Part shown: in pieces, positions 1-13,319 of the stretch
Numbering within the stretch: position 1 is the first letter of the stretch
Layout of the letters: each line of letters opens with the position of its first letter
Assembly (NCBI RefSeq): GCF_021730395.1
Contig: NC_069362.1
Location: 85,576,001-85,640,000 of the forward strand
Direction: 5' to 3'
From: Mercenaria mercenaria
Lineage: Eukaryota > Mollusca > Bivalvia > Venerida > Veneridae
DNA: 64,000 nucleotides
Notes under the pieces: model-generated
The model's database searches: none
What the model saw: only the letters and a program-made list of their open reading frames with translations
What the model was told of the DNA's origin: nothing
Made by a program: the position numbers and the translations under genes

Positions 1-214
1 AAAGAACACAGAAGAAAACATCCATTTAATACATACAATATTCTTCCTTGTTATTACATTATTTTCATGATAAATTGAAAACACAATAATAAGATAAGTC
101 TTTCAGTCATTAAAATTACTAACAGATGGATACTCGTACAAATACAGACTTGCCAGTTAAATCGGTTATATGTATTTGAAAAGTTTCTGAATAGCTCTGT
201 ATAGTTTTTTTCAG

Positions 215-393
215 TTAGAAAATGCTAATGCAGGGGAACTTAGTACATCAGTAGATCAGTATTCTGATCTACTACGATCTACTGGATTTTGTAAGGTGTT
301 GTCAGAATCTACCAGAAAAGAGGCTATCACTGCCTTGAAGACACATTATTCCTTTTTACCAAATGATGGGGCCCTTGTTGCAGTATATGGAGG
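215..393 (+). CDS. Candidate internal coding exon, product unknown
   Basis: A T-rich tract ending in CAG is followed by 179 bases open in one frame and then by a strong donor (GG|GTAAGT). The reading encodes about 59 residues, including STGFCKVLSESTRKEAI and SFLPNDGALVAVYGG, and leaves two bases at the 3' side (phase 2). Good splice signals on both sides and ordinary codon use support a real exon, although no family was recognised. If joined directly to the exon candidate near 3,688, one base would complete a glycine codon and about 20 residues would follow before a stop. The reading that stays open longer there is in another frame. Either an exon is missing between them, or the poor base quality that starts near 2.5 kb has shifted the frame. 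Neighbouring exons upstream lie outside the window. Confidence 0.45.
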
Positions 394-473
394 GTAAGTC
401 TTCATTTAGTTCATCCTGCTTATATGCTCACTGAAGGTGAAGCATATAGTTGCCGCTTCGTCCGTCCGTCCCG

Positions 474-790
474 CAAATTCTTGTCCGCTCTATTTCTCAG
501 CAACTACTGGTTGGAATTTAACAAAACTTTATGGGAAGCTTCGTTACCAAGAGGAGATGCGCATATTATCAGCATGTTCCGGTATGATGATTTTTCACAG
601 ATTATGGCCCTTTCATTTCTTCCCCTTAATAGTATATACATACATATAGTGCTATTCTTGTCTGCGCTATTTGTCAGCAACTATTGGCTTGAATTCAACA
701 AAACTTTATGGGAAGCTTCATTACCAAGAGGAGATGTGCATATTATCAGCATGTTCCGGTTTGATGATTTTTCACATATTTATGGCCCTT
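474..790 (+). repeat. Two direct copies of a ~140-bp dispersed repeat
   Basis: The segments at about 474-619 and 651-790 are near-identical, with a period of about 178 bases. Both carry the landmark TTATGGGAAGCTTC and the words for 'rich in' FNKTLWEAS when translated. A short CGTCCGTCC tract lies just 5' of the first copy, as often seen at one edge of clam tandem-core elements. The open frame running through both copies (424-885) is a by-product of the duplication and not evidence for a gene. Confidence 0.7.
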
Positions 791-836
791 TGAATTTTTC
801 AGCTATATTTCAATTTATAAAAGTTATCAACATGTA

Positions 837-1075
837 TAATTTCAAAACAACACAACAACAATTCCCCAACATCCCGACTCCTTGACCCACCCCCAGGTGC
901 AACCCGAATCCCCCCTAACTGACATTCCCCCCCCCCATGGGGTAACAACCCCTGCTCCCATCTTTTTCCCATTTCATAGCTAAATTCCAATATGAACAAG
1001 TGAAATTTCAAAACAACACTACTCCCCCCCCCGGACATCCCCAACATCCCGACTCCCTGACCCCTCCCCCACACA
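837..1075. repeat. Diverged direct duplication, C-rich
   Basis: The stretches at about 837-895 and 1,003-1,075 share a core (CATCCCGACTCC) next to AATTTCAAAACAACAC, with C-runs between. They look like a continuation of the preceding duplicated repeat. No coding signal was seen. Confidence 0.45.
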
Positions 1076-1099
1076 ACGGTATGCTTCTTGGAGCATCCA

Positions 1100-2540
1100 T
1101 CGGTTTAACAGATTCTTTGTTTTTCTACTTTTGATCTCAACCCGACTTTGCAAGTCTGTGTTATCTAATGTAAGACACCTTGTTCACATTTCTCAACAAG
1201 CAGAATTGTCTCTATTATTCAGCACAAGTGAGAGAAACCTCATACATGCATTCCCCTTGTTACCAAGTGAATGTGTATTTTCAATAACCTGTGTTTTTCA
1301 CCTAGATTTTTTACTGACAAAAGTTGTTTTATGGACAAGTACTGAGAAGAGTCGACCCTATTGACAGCTCTTGTCAATGGTATATTTCAATTTTGTCAAC
1401 TTTTTTTTTTTTTTTTTTTAATTTCAGCAACCAAAGGTTGCTCATTTATTATCCCCGTCATTGTGGAGAGTGGGGTCGGAGAGCCATCCACCACTTCCCC
1501 TTACAGAATCATGTATAGCAACTACTCATATAATTTTTTTTTAACTAATAAAAATATATACTGGTAGTTAAACTTCGTTTAAAAATGGGGTTTTCGTTTT
1601 TTTTTTTTCCATTTACAAGGGTGTTTGTGCTATTTTTAGCCAAGCAAACCCCCTATTTTGGTATAGCGTTTTAAACTCTTTGTTCAAATGTTTGATATGA
1701 ACACTGGTTGAAATGCATTTATATATAGTAAAAACTTTATAGTATGTTTCAGACACGTTACTGAAATTTCGTAGCTATGCTATAGTGATCCAAGAAGTTT
1801 TTTTTTTACATTGTAACAATATTAACATTTTGTTTCAGTGTTTCAAAATGGAGTGGTAATTTTTTGTGGCTAAATAACACTATGTACCAAAGATACAAAC
1901 TCTATATTTTATACAACTTAGTTTCAAAACACAGAATAGCCTAATTTATACTAAAAACATAAAAAAAGGTACATTGTAACAAGTTTTTGTACAGAAACAA
2001 ATTTGATATGGATGTAGTGTCTGTTTTGGTTTTCTTTTACTATTGTGTAAAACTACATTACAGCCAGTAGGATCCTTATCTAATAAGGTGTACCTAATAT
2101 TTGGAGCGTTTGTAATATTATTAAAATTTTTACATAATTTTCTATTTCTAACATAATGAGCATGCTGTAAAAAAGACATATATGTATACAAATGTTTTTT
2201 CTTCAGTCTGTGTTAAATTTGAAAAAAAAAACAAAAACAATAGAGATACAGTACAAATTTCAAAACCAGTGATACAGCTAAGACAGAAAATCTTTTGTAT
2301 CTATCAGTCTACAAAAAAAAAAAAAAAAAAAACTTTTAAAAGGTCTTCGGTGCAAACTACTGAGTTTCCTTCTTACTGTAAGATATTCAAGAAAAGGGAA
2401 AAAAAAAAAGGGTTGGGGGGGGGGGGGGGGGGGGCGGGGAGGGAGAAGATGCTGGTGGAGGACCTTATTGAAAAGATAAGTAGGCTTAATAACTTCACTT
2501 TTTGCTAATTCTTTCTTTCTCATAGTGTTATTAAAAATGT
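1100..2540. other. Gene-free stretch with homopolymer tracts
   Basis: Nothing coding is supported. There is a T-tract at about 1,401-1,420 followed by TTTCAG, which could act as a splice acceptor. The open reading after it (to about 1,518) has no donor or family resemblance. A long A-tract lies near 2,313-2,330, and an A-run leading into an almost pure G-run lies near 2,400-2,440. Confidence 0.5.
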
Positions 2541-3687
2541 AATTATATTTAATAAGATGGTATAAATTTCCTTTAAAATTTAACCCAATTTCATAAAACA
2601 TTCCCCAGAGATATTTAAAGAAATTTTAACCCCCTAAATAAATTTTTAGTTTAAAGTTTTTTTAAAATAACTGATTAAAGTAAAAATTTAGCAAATTGTT
2701 TTTAAAATACCAATCTAACCCCAAAATTAAATGTTGCAAAATCTTGTTTTCATTTTCCTATAAATTACCTAGGTGTGGCCGGGGGTATTTTAGATTACCA
2801 GATGTAGTAGCAAACTGTAGAAATGGAATTATTGGTATTAAAAATAAATCAAACTGGTACCCAGGTTTCAAAAGAACCATTTTTTTAGATCGCCAAGGTT
2901 CATAAACGAAATTGAACCCCTTTTTATCTAGAAAAAGAACAAAAAATTTTTAAAAAACTTGCCGGGTAATTAACCGCACAATTTTGAAAAAAATTTTTAT
3001 TTTAAATTCCCAATTTTCCCTTATTTTTAATTGTCTACATCCTTTTTTATCCTTAATTTTACTGCAAGACTTTGCGGGAAAATTATAGATAGCTGATCTT
3101 CTTTGGTAGATGTGGATATTGTTTTCTTCAAGAAATTCATTTACTGCTGTCAACATACCTCTATAAATTTTAAAAGTTTCTTCTAATATTGTAAAGTGGC
3201 TAAAATTCATTGTATGTAAAGAAATTTTCCAACAGAATTTAAAAGATCACCTAAAAACAGAATTCCACCTGAAATCCCTCTATTTATACAAACACTTGAA
3301 TTTCCAACCTTAATTCCAGGATTAAACCATAAGAACAGAATAACATTGTTTACTATTTTCCAGTTGCCATTTAAAGAGAGAGCATATAATAACTATAAAG
3401 AACATCTTTCCAAAAAGGGTTAATATCTAAATGTAGTTTTGTTTTAATATAGTCTGTCCCATACTTAGAGATTTGCTTTTTTGTCAACTTTGCATACCGG
3501 CCAATTTCCCAAAACAAACCAGAAATCACCAAAAAAAACCTCTACTTCCTCAGCTTGTTTATATGAATTTATATTTTAGCAGCAATATTGGCAGTAAAAA
3601 GTCCATTTGAAGCCCTAGTGAATGTAGGGAAAAATAAGTGAAAGCAAGTGAAATTGTTTTATTAAAGATTTCCTGATTTACTTACAG

Positions 3688-3903
3688 GATTGAAGCTGCA
3701 CGGAGTGGGTTTTGGGGTGATCCAACAACACCGTCAGAAGAAGCATGAGTTTTTCTATAAAGGGAAGTTTCCAACAAGCAGTGAAGTTCAGGATTTTTTT
3801 GTGCCTTCTTTTTCCAAAGGAAAAGAGAAGAAAGATGTGGAGGAAGTCATTGTTTACAATTTCAACAAATCCCAAGAAAGCGAACGTTATTACATTGTAT
3901 AAT
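3688..3903 (+). CDS. Candidate 3'-terminal coding exon, product unknown
   Basis: An acceptor-like TTACTTACAG precedes a frame that stays open to TAA at 3,901-3,903. It encodes a lysine-rich tail of about 70 residues, including KGKFPTSSEVQDFF and SFSKGKEKKDVEEVIVYNF. The base text is cleaner than its surroundings, as expected if reads agree better here. A second frame begins well (IEAARSGFWGDPTTP) and would follow in phase from the exon at 215-393, but it stops after about 20 codons. The two readings would form one protein only with a one-base indel, which is plausible given the local sequence quality. No family was recognised. Treat it as a possible last exon. Confidence 0.35.
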
Positions 3904-6034
3904 GATTAATTGCAATCGGGTTGAATTAACCATTTCTTTAAATGTTCCCGTGCCAAAAAAAAAAAAAAAACTTTTTGGGAATCTTTAATATTGCTTGCAG
4001 ATGATAATCATAAAACACATGTTCTTTGTTGTGCTAAAATGTATCAATTTTCCCGGTAGTATCCCAATAAGAAAGATGTCCAGATTTAAGGCTTGGGTAG
4101 CCTTGTTGTCAAGTGTTTAAGGTCACGGACTGTAATATAATTTGCAACCTCAACCTCTAGTTTTGCTCCCCGTAAACCCAAACCCTGACCATTGAGACCT
4201 TGGTGTTTTGTATCGGAGGATGGGAGGAAAAGTGGGGAGGAAAAATACCCCTGTGGGAAAGACTGAAAATTTGTCAAAAATGGGCGTAAAAAACTGCAAA
4301 CCCAAAAAAAAAATATTAAAAATTTAACAGGGCCCAATTTTTAAAAAATTAAAAGGCATTTTAGCGGGGAAAAACTAAAAGCAGTTTAAAAGGGTTTTTG
4401 TATTTAAAATTTTCTTCATTTACTTAATTTTTTTGGTGTGCCTTTTCTACCCCTTATTTGTTGGGGAACTGTTTTTGGGGAACAAATGTTTAATAAATAG
4501 GGGGGAAATGTATTGCGGGCCCTTTGGTTTGGAATTTCAAAAAATTCCAAAAAATTTTAAATCTGGAGTTATATTTTTTAAATCACGGGTTCCAGAAATT
4601 TTTCCGATAAAACAAACACATGTGAAACCTTAAATTAAAAAGGGCCCAAAAACCAGTAAAATTACAGGGACTACAATAATTTAAGATGTACTTTATGTTT
4701 TTTTATCGTGGGAGCTCCGGGTTTTGGGAAAGGTTTTGCTATTGCCCATAGATATTAAAAGGTCCTACCCTTGAGATTTAAATAAAGTTTTGCTTTAACT
4801 TCTCAGGCCGATTGTTTGATTGTTTTTTACACCCTTTTTTTCAAAAGGTTGGTTTTGGGGGGCATTAAAGCATTAAAATAAAAAGTTTTAAAAATTTTGT
4901 CAATTTTGTATTCAACTTAAAGGGTTTATAGCCGCCTTTTGGGTATTCAAAAAAAAGGGGACATTTTCCTGTCAACCGACATGGGCTTCCCTCCCCCTTA
5001 CGGACTGAAAAATTTAACCGACCAATTCTCAAACACTTTCAAAGCTTTTCTCTTAAAACCCTTGCATATGTATTCAGATGAGTTAAAATCCATCAAGAAA
5101 TTAAATTTTTTCGGGAAAGTTTGACTAATTTTTTCCCCCTTTTTTAGCTCGACTCTGTAAATAAGGAGAGTTTTCCTATTCATTTTCCCAGTTTTAGTTT
5201 CCACTTTTTGGGGAAAAAAGGGGGGCTATCACGTCATTTCCTGGTTAAAGTTTTTCAAAACCTTTGTTTTTCGTCATATCTCGGGACTTTTGCATATTTT
5301 TCCCTTTTATTTTAACAATTTATACATGTAGGGGGGACGGGCCCATTATCCCAAAGGGTCAAATCCCCAAAGGGTGTTTACTTTTTTGTTTAATTTTAAG
5401 GGTTTTTCGAAACCCTTTTTTTAAACCTGCCAAATGCCTGTTACAAATTATTTAAAATTTTACTTTTGATTTTAAAATACATTAAATATTGGCAACCATG
5501 CGGGTCGGGAAAATTTTGGGTTCTTTGAAAATGACACCCTTTTCCATGTGTCTATCTTTGTAGCATTTAAAAATTTTGGCATTTTCCCCATACTTTTCAA
5601 GTTATGCCGGGAACTAGAAAACGTAACAACAACAGGATGCAGAGAATTAAACCCCTTTTATTTTGCAGCAACCCCTTAGCGGGCCACACAACAAGGCAAT
5701 GAGGCCCAAAAAAGGGAAGGGTTTCCCTTTTTTTAAATTTGTCATTTTATTTCCAAAAAATTTAAATAAATTTTTTTTTAAATTTCTAAACCCCTTTTTA
5801 AAACATATTTTTTATTAAAAGGGTGCCTATAAAAAAAAAAATTAAATTTTTAAAAAGTTTAGGTAAAGTATATTTCACCATTTTTTGAGCGGGAAAACGT
5901 TTTTAAAAATTTCGGGTCACGGTGCCCCAAGATACCGAAATATTGAAAAAAACACCCTTTACTTTAAAACCCTTTTCCCCAAATATATTTGATTTCTAGG
6001 TAAACATTTCTGATTTTCTAGCGAAATTTGGTTT

Positions 6035-6234
6035 TTAACCCCTTACATGCTGGCATTTTTCCCCTTTTACCAGTGAGTTCATGATCACCTCACTCTGTGC
6101 AGTCTGATCATAAAACCACGGTTTCATTCAGTAAAGTATCCTTTTGGTATGCCCCCCTTTTAAAAACCTTTTAAGGGTACTGTCCAAACTAAAAAAGGGA
6201 CAAGTTATTTATTAATTTTCGGGAAAGGGTTTAA
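6035..6234. mobile_element. Smeared copy of the TTAA-flanked MITE
   Basis: This stretch follows the same order of landmarks as the two clean 213-bp copies. It has TTAA then AACCCCTTACATGCTGG, a central GTGCAGTCTGATCAT, TGTCCAAACT, and an inverted end with TTAA at 6,231. It is about 200 bp long. Differences from the clean copies are mostly runs of a neighbouring base, so it is the best internal ruler for sequence error in this zone. Confidence 0.65.
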
Positions 6235-6239
6235 AATTT

Positions 6240-8400
6240 TTCAGTTCACTGTCCCCTTGCCCTTAAACCAAAATTACAAAATTTCAATTTAAAGTCGGCC
6301 AAAAAAACCCAAAAAACTTTCCTGTTTTTAATAAATAAAAAATTTTTGGTCCCCTTGACCTTGACAAAAGGGGCCCTCAGTCCCCTTTTGGAACCAAAAA
6401 AGGGGATCAGGGGGCACTTTTTTAAAATAAAAAATTCCCTCAAAAATTTTTTAGGAGATGCATAAAAAAATTTTTAAATAAAAAAATTTTTAATTTTGGG
6501 GTTCACTGGCCCCTTCCCTTTTAAAACATAGGACCTCATTTTCAGTTAAGCCCAACTGGGGAAAATGGGGGGAATCTTTTGGCTAATTTGTTTAAAACCC
6601 ACCCTTTTTTTTTCGGAGATGTTTAAAACTTTTTTCCAAAAAAATTTAACTAAAGGGTCACTGGGGACCTTGCCCTTGAGTACTGTTTCTCATTTTGATT
6701 TTAGGACCTTTGTGCCCCAATTTTTCATTGAAATCCCCCAAGTATTTTAAAATTGGGTAAAAATTTGAAAGGCCACTTTCCTGAACTTTGCCCTGGGCCC
6801 CATTCTCAGTTGGGACCAACAAAGGGAAAGGGGGTTCTTTAGGCCAAGTTTTTTTCAAAATCCACATGGGGGCCAAGGAATCAATAAAAAGGAATTGTGG
6901 GGGGAAGGAGGGAATTGAACCGGCCCCCAATCCCCCCAAAAATAAACCCCCCCCCAATTTTTCCCAAACCCTCGGTCCTTTTTTAAACGGGGATCCAAAA
7001 ATCCAAAAATTTTTCCCTCCCCCCTTTTTGACCCCCCCCCCCCCAAAATAAAAAAAAAAAAAATTAAAAGTTTTTGCCAGTCCAAAAATTCCAATATTTT
7101 TTGGGTAAATACAACCCAAAAATTGTCGATTTTTTTCTGAAGTTTTAATTTTTAACTTTTTTCTAAATTTTTGGATTCCATGCTTTTGGGGGAACAACTA
7201 CGATTTTGGGATGAGTTATTCCCCCCCGGGGTTTTTTAGTCAATCCCAAATCTTTTGGTACTGTCCGAAGAAACCAAAAAGCATTTGTCCTACTTTTGCG
7301 AATTTTTTTTAAATTTATTTATATGAGCTGACTGAAAACAAAATAAAAATTTAAATGTTTGGTTTTCAAATTATATCAAAAAACAAAGATCCAAGAGGGA
7401 TGCGGGGTCATTAACAAGGGAAAATAAATATTTTGGGATTTTAAAGGGTTCCTTTTGAAGGTTCCCATTTACCATTTTATTATGAAAAAAACCAATTTTA
7501 TTTTTCATTAAATGTGTTTTTTGAATTTTTTGACTAGGGTACAATTTTTTTCCTGGTAATGTCTAGTCCCCCCCCCCAAACACACACACAAAAATTTAAA
7601 GGATTATATAAAGTATAAATTTTTCGGGAAGGGACTGAAAAATTTTGTTTGGTTTCAACAAAAAGTTTTAAAAAATTTTTTTATTTTAAAAAAAGGGTTT
7701 TTTTAGCTCCTTTCCCTAGTTGTGCATTGGCCGGGAAACCCTTTTAAATTTAAAAATTCAAAAGGGGGAACCACCCAAAAGGGGCTTTCCCTGTAAATTT
7801 GGTAAAAAGCCAATCAATTTTAAACCCCAACCATAAGTTTAAAATTTTATTTTTTTTTAAAACATTTAAAAAATATTTATACCTTACTTTTGTTTTTTTT
7901 TTTAAAAAAAAAAGAAAACAAAAATTCTTAACCCTTATAAACCAATATACTTATGCATTTCTAAAACCAAAGGGAAAAAACAATACAAGAAAATGGGGCA
8001 AAATAATTTTAACACTGTGACCTTTGACCTTCCCCTTAAGTGCCCTTTAATACATACAGGATAAAACCAAAACATAAATGACCAAAAAAACCTAAAAATT
8101 TTTCAAGGTTTTGGTAAATAGTTAAAACCAAATTTTTAGCAGAAAAGGTTTTAAAACAGCAAGTCACTGTAAACATTGACCTTTGACCTAGTGCCCTCTT
8201 TATCTTTTTAGGCCCAACGGGGGAAATTTAAGGATCATTGTCCAAATTAAATTAAATCCACCAACGGGTTTTGGGGGAGAGGCGACAACAAAATATTCCC
8301 TTTGGGACTTTGCCCTTTTTATCAAAATTTCTCGGGGCCAATCAGGGAAATGGGGGATTTTTTTGGGCCCAAGTATATCAAAACCCCCCAAGGGTTTAAG
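6240..8400. repeat. Degraded repeats with GACCTTTGACC cores
   Basis: Words such as TGACCTTTGACC recur (near 8,019 and 8,177), and blurred versions begin near 6,248, 6,500, 6,660 and 6,790, each followed by a similar A-rich stretch. The pattern matches the tandem 'gacctttgacc' repeats common in bivalves. The smearing prevents unit boundaries from being set. No gene is supported. Confidence 0.35.
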
Positions 8401-11400
8401 AGGAAATAAATAACAAGAATTTTTTTAGGGAAGGCAGAATAAAGGGAATCCCCCTTTTTAATTCAAAACAAGCGGTTTTAAAATTAAATTTAATCACCCG
8501 ATCCTACTCTTTGCATGATTACGGGTCAACCAAATTTGGGAAAAAAGGATTCTTTTGGTTTCTTTCAAAGTGGCCCGCCCGCCTCAGTGTTTTGATAAAT
8601 CTGTCTAATGGCTTGAATTCTTTGAAAAAAACAAAAGGGTTTAAACTTAAGGGTGTTTCGTTTGGGCGGATCCAAAAACTGTTTTTTTCCCATGCTGTAA
8701 ATTAATTTTGTAGTCCCAAACTTGAAAATTTATTCATTTATAAAAAAACAACAAAACATTACATTGAGCTATCGCCCCTTGGGAAATTTCAGACCGGGGT
8801 TTAATATTGTCATTCCCTTGTCAAAATGTACAAACAAATAGTAGTTTCTTTAAAAAACCCTTTTAATTTAGAAAAAAAAAGAAGTATTTAGGAACAAAGG
8901 ACAGGTAACAAGATACTCCATATACATATGTACTCCCTCCAAATTTCCATCTGGGGGGGTAAAATTTGTACGGGCCTTCCAAAACCCAAGTTTTTAAAAA
9001 CAAAAAAAACCCCAAAATATGAATACAAAATAAATTTTTAGTTTAAAAATTTAAATTATTAAACGCGGTGTTCCCCTTAAGCACGGGGATTTTTCATGTT
9101 TTAAAAAAAGTTTAATCAATTAGGGTTTTCCCAGAGAAAAAACCAGTAAGGAAACAAAAAAAAATTAAACTAGAAAAATCCAAAATTTTGGGGAAAGGAT
9201 AAAAAGTAACTTATATAAAAGTAAGTATGATGAAAATTTTTTTTTTTGGTACATATCTCCCTGAAAATGAAGGGTTAAACAACTGATTTTTGATGCTAAA
9301 AGCTGTACTCTGCCACTAAGATTTTTTACCACCTTTGTCAGACCTGACCTAGCTGGTTTTCCCAAACTTTTAACACCCTCAAAAAAAGGCAAAAGGGAAT
9401 TGGGGTCCCTATTATTATTGCTGACCTTAAAAAATTCGGGGAACCTTGAAAAGCTTTCCCCCAAATCCCTTTGAAAAAATAGGCCCAATCTAAAAAACCC
9501 AAGCCCATTTCTATTTTTTAATACCTAAACACTACCTTTTCACTTTTTTCCCAGGAGTTTGTGAAATAATTTTTTTAAATTAATTGTTTTTTTTCCCTTT
9601 TACATATTTTTGGGAGTGATACATGAACTTCTGCAATAACTGGGATAACGGGGGTAATTGTTGTTTTTTTCATACGGGTTTTTCCCTTGGTAAGATTTCC
9701 CTTTATCAAATGAAATACAAACAATTTATTAAAACCCATTCAGAGTACCAAAAACTAAACCTTATCAACCTTATAAATTTTTGTGATTTGGGTCAAAAAT
9801 CCACAGTGTTTGAGGCCCACAAACCCCGAGTAGTTTTTTCTTTTGTATTTAGAAGATGTCAAAAATTACTTGCGAAAGACACTACAAGGACACACTCTCT
9901 TAAAAGCATGTCGTATTTAATGTTCCTGTTTTTTTAAAACCCTTTTTAAAAAAAGATTTTAATAGTTCAAAATACCCAAACTTTTGGAAAACTCAGAAGC
10001 TGTTGAATTTCCCAAATTTTTTTTCCTCACAAAAAAGTTGCTTTTAAAGTTGAGGGGACTATATTTATACTTTCCTTTCTTTTTTAAAATGTTTCTTATT
10101 TTCTTTCAGCAACTTGAATGTCTCTAACTTTCGTCCAGAGTTTTTTAAAAAGACATGTACATTTGAAATGGAATATAATCTTTTTTTCCCTTGGTTTTTA
10201 CCAACTTTTTCTTTTTAAAGTAATGTTTTTTTCAGGCTGAAACTGGACCAAGTCTAAAGTGCTTTTCAAAAAACCGTATACTTTAAAACACAGAAAAAAT
10301 GGGGGAAACAGTAACAACGGTTAAAAACATATTGTATTTTTTGTACTGTTTAGGTACGTCCATTCCTAACTCTAAATAACATAGCATATTTTTTGGCCTC
10401 AAAACTTAATGCTTGACAGAGCTGTTTTCAGAGCTGAAACAAAAATACTGCAATGAAAAAATTTTCCCAAAATATTTTGTTTATTTTAATGCTATTGATT
10501 TTTTTTTTAAGGGGCAACCCATTTTAAGATTTTAATAAATACTAGTTTTTTTTTGTCATTTGCTTTAATTTCCAAAACGGGAAAACTAGAAATTAAATTT
10601 AGTAGGGTAAGAAGTAAGGCAAATTTTTTTAAACCCAAATTTTTTGCCACCCCAAAGGGGTTTTTTTTTTTTAATTTTGGGACCGGGAACTTAAATTATT
10701 AAGTATGCTTTTTTTTGACACCGGGTTTTTATAAAATCCTATTAACCATGGGGGCCATTATGTTGAAACAACCCCAGTTTTAAATTGGGGGTTTTGCGGG
10801 CTGTTAAAGTACACCAAGTTTGTTTCCCGGGTTTAAGGACTGCCCTCTTTTTTTCTAGGGTAAGATTCCAAATTCACAAAAACCCAAAAAGGGACTAAAT
10901 GTTTAAAAATCATTTGTGTGACTTGGATTTGGGAAAACTTACTTTGTTTTGAAAAGGGCTCCATGTTCGTTTTTGCTCAAGACCCAAATTATTTTTAAAA
11001 AAAACATCAGCTGTGAGTATTACCCAAAAAAAAACAGCATATTAAGGTTTTTTCCCTTTGCATTTTTTAAATTAAAATTTAAATTTTTAAGGTTTTAGAA
11101 TATTTTTACCCGGGAGTTTACTTGAGATCGGCCCATGACATGTTTTAAAAAGGGGGTGGGAAGCTACGGAGCAGTATGATCATTATGATTGGGGGTTTGA
11201 GTCCTATAGGTGCACTTTACCCCCGGTTTGTCTACTGGTGTTTAGAAGTAAAAAGGTTTGCTGACGCCTGGGAAGGCTTGGCCTGGTTGGGGAAAACAAA
11301 GGGTAAAAGGGGGGGGAGTTTCAGTGTGTAGTGGTTTGGGGGTAACCTACTACAGGCGCACGCAAGCAATTTGGGAGGGGGCTTCCCAAATAGTAAACCC

Positions 11401-12855
11401 GGCGGGGCCCTGGGGGCGGGGTCCCCCCCTCGGGGGCACTTTTTCCCCCTTTGTTTACTTTACATGTTTTTAAAATTGACATAAACAGTGCATTTAAAGA
11501 TTTATAAAAGAAAGGTTTTTTTAAAAAGAAAAGACTGAACCCCCCCCTAGTCCACTTTTTAAAAAATGTTTCCGTACTTTTAAATTTTGCCATTTTCTTT
11601 TAAACAAACATTAATTTTATCTTGACACCAAAGGGGAGGGTCACATAACCCCTTTTTTTTGGGGGGAAAGTTAAAATTTTTTATTTTCACTTACCAAATC
11701 AATAGATTTTTCCGGGGTATGATGTTTGCGGACTTTTTTTTTTAAAATAAAAATTTGTGCAAACACCCGGGTTTGGGGGGGCGTTTAAATTTTTTTTCAG
11801 TTTTTTTAAAAAATTATCCCCCTTTTTTTTAAAAGGGGCCCCTTTTAGAGCAAAGAAATTGTCAATATTTAAGGCAAAGATTTAAAAATCAATTTTATGA
11901 AACCAATCCCAAAAAAGATTTGAAAAAAGGAAAAAAGAAAAATTTTAAAAATGCCATTTTAACATATAATAAAATGAAAAGTTAGCAAAATAACTTTTCT
12001 TAATTTTTATTTAAATTTTTTTATTCAAAGTCCAGTGAATAAATCAAAATCCACGGTTTTTATATTATTGGCTTAGTAAGCAAATCTTGAATGCTTCATC
12101 TTTTTTAAAAAATTTGCAAATTAAATTTTTATGACTGAATTATAAAAAAAATTATTTAAATTTTTTAATGGTTTTAAAAATTAAAGGTTGGGTTAAACAT
12201 TACAATTTTCACAATTTACATAAAATATGGTTTAAAGCAATATTAAAAACGACATGGGAAATGAATTGCCATAATTGGGAAAAGGAAAATTGGGATACTA
12301 ATACCAATTTAATAAGGGGTGAAATGGGGGGATGTCCCCTTCCATAGCATAGACATAGCACTTTTTTTATGTGATATTTTCAGTCTGCCGATTCTGTTGC
12401 TTTTGTGATAAAAAAGAGTAAAAAAACAGGGTTTTAGGACACTAATTTTTTAGACCAAAAAAGGCCCAAAATGCCACCTTTTCGCGCCTGTTCTGTATTA
12501 TCGCAAAAAGAAAAAACCTAAAAAAATGCAATTTTTAAAAACATGGGGGGCCGACGAAATAATGGGGGGAAGAAAAAAGTCTATAACTTTTCCTTTTTTC
12601 CCCGAATTTTTAGCTGAAGCTCGAGGATGGATGACCGTTTCCCAAAAATTTTCGACTTTCCCTTACCTTTTAGGTAAAGGTTTTTTGACCCGGGCCCTCT
12701 ACATGGGGCTAGGAAAAAACGATACAGCAATTTTTTTATTTTACACGATTATACTCTTACCAGGAATCCTTAGTTCTATAAACAAAATTTTAAAAACCAG
12801 TTGAAAATTTTTAAAACCCTTTAAAAGGGAAAGTACATATATCTTTTTTTTTTTA
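8400..12855. other. No supported gene; smeared sequence
   Basis: The longest open frames (9,165-9,488 minus, 9,623-9,937 plus, 12,526-12,804 plus) have low-complexity composition and no recognisable motif or splice context. Nothing else was identified apart from a SINE-like patch at about 11.16 kb. Confidence 0.4.
11160..11480 (+). mobile_element. Possible tRNA-derived SINE, smeared
   Basis: A tRNA-like start with AGCAGTATGATC and a B-box-like GGTTTGAGTCC about 45 bases on is followed by 250 bases of GC-richer text than its surroundings. The organisation resembles the better preserved SINE heads at 41.55 and 47.5 kb. Base quality is too poor to define the ends. Confidence 0.3.
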
Positions 12856-13170
12856 AACAAGAGCCCGTCACAGGGGACAGCGGCTCAAAATATTTTTGAC
12901 TGGATAGTGGGAAACTGGGTACATCTTAGGAAAATAGAGCTGTCCTGGAGTGTTTAATTTACTCCAATTGTGGTGAAATATTGCACAAAACCGGGGTTTA
13001 TGTTTAAAAATATTTAACTTAATGTAAAAAAGGGTAAAGATAAAATGTAAACAAAAAACTAAATTTTTTAAGGGGGGGGGGGGGGGGGGATTCCTTAAAA
13101 ACAAAAAAAGGGCATAAACATTAAAAATTGGTGATCCAGAAATTTTGCAAACTTTTTTCAAAACCCCCCG
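12856..13170 (+). mobile_element. AACAAGAG-headed element, 5' end, smeared
   Basis: It starts AACAAGAG followed by CCCGTCACAGGGGACAGCGG, a short stem-like head of the kind seen on several other elements in this window. The body runs into a G-run of about 20 near 13,072-13,090. No 3' end was recognised. Confidence 0.4.
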
Positions 13171-13319
13171 GGGGTGGGTGATTTAAAAATTATTTTAAAT
13201 TTGGAAATTTAAATCCATTTCCCAAAAAAACAGGACCGAGGGGAAATTTCCCTTTAAAACTTTAAAAAAAACCTTTAAATTTTAATAAAAAAAAGGGGAA
13301 AAAAATTCATTTAAAAATT

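Noticed and set aside
6658-7197. 179-codon minus-strand open frame
   Set aside because: Composed of homopolymer codons (F, G, K, P runs), no motif, and located in the smeared zone.
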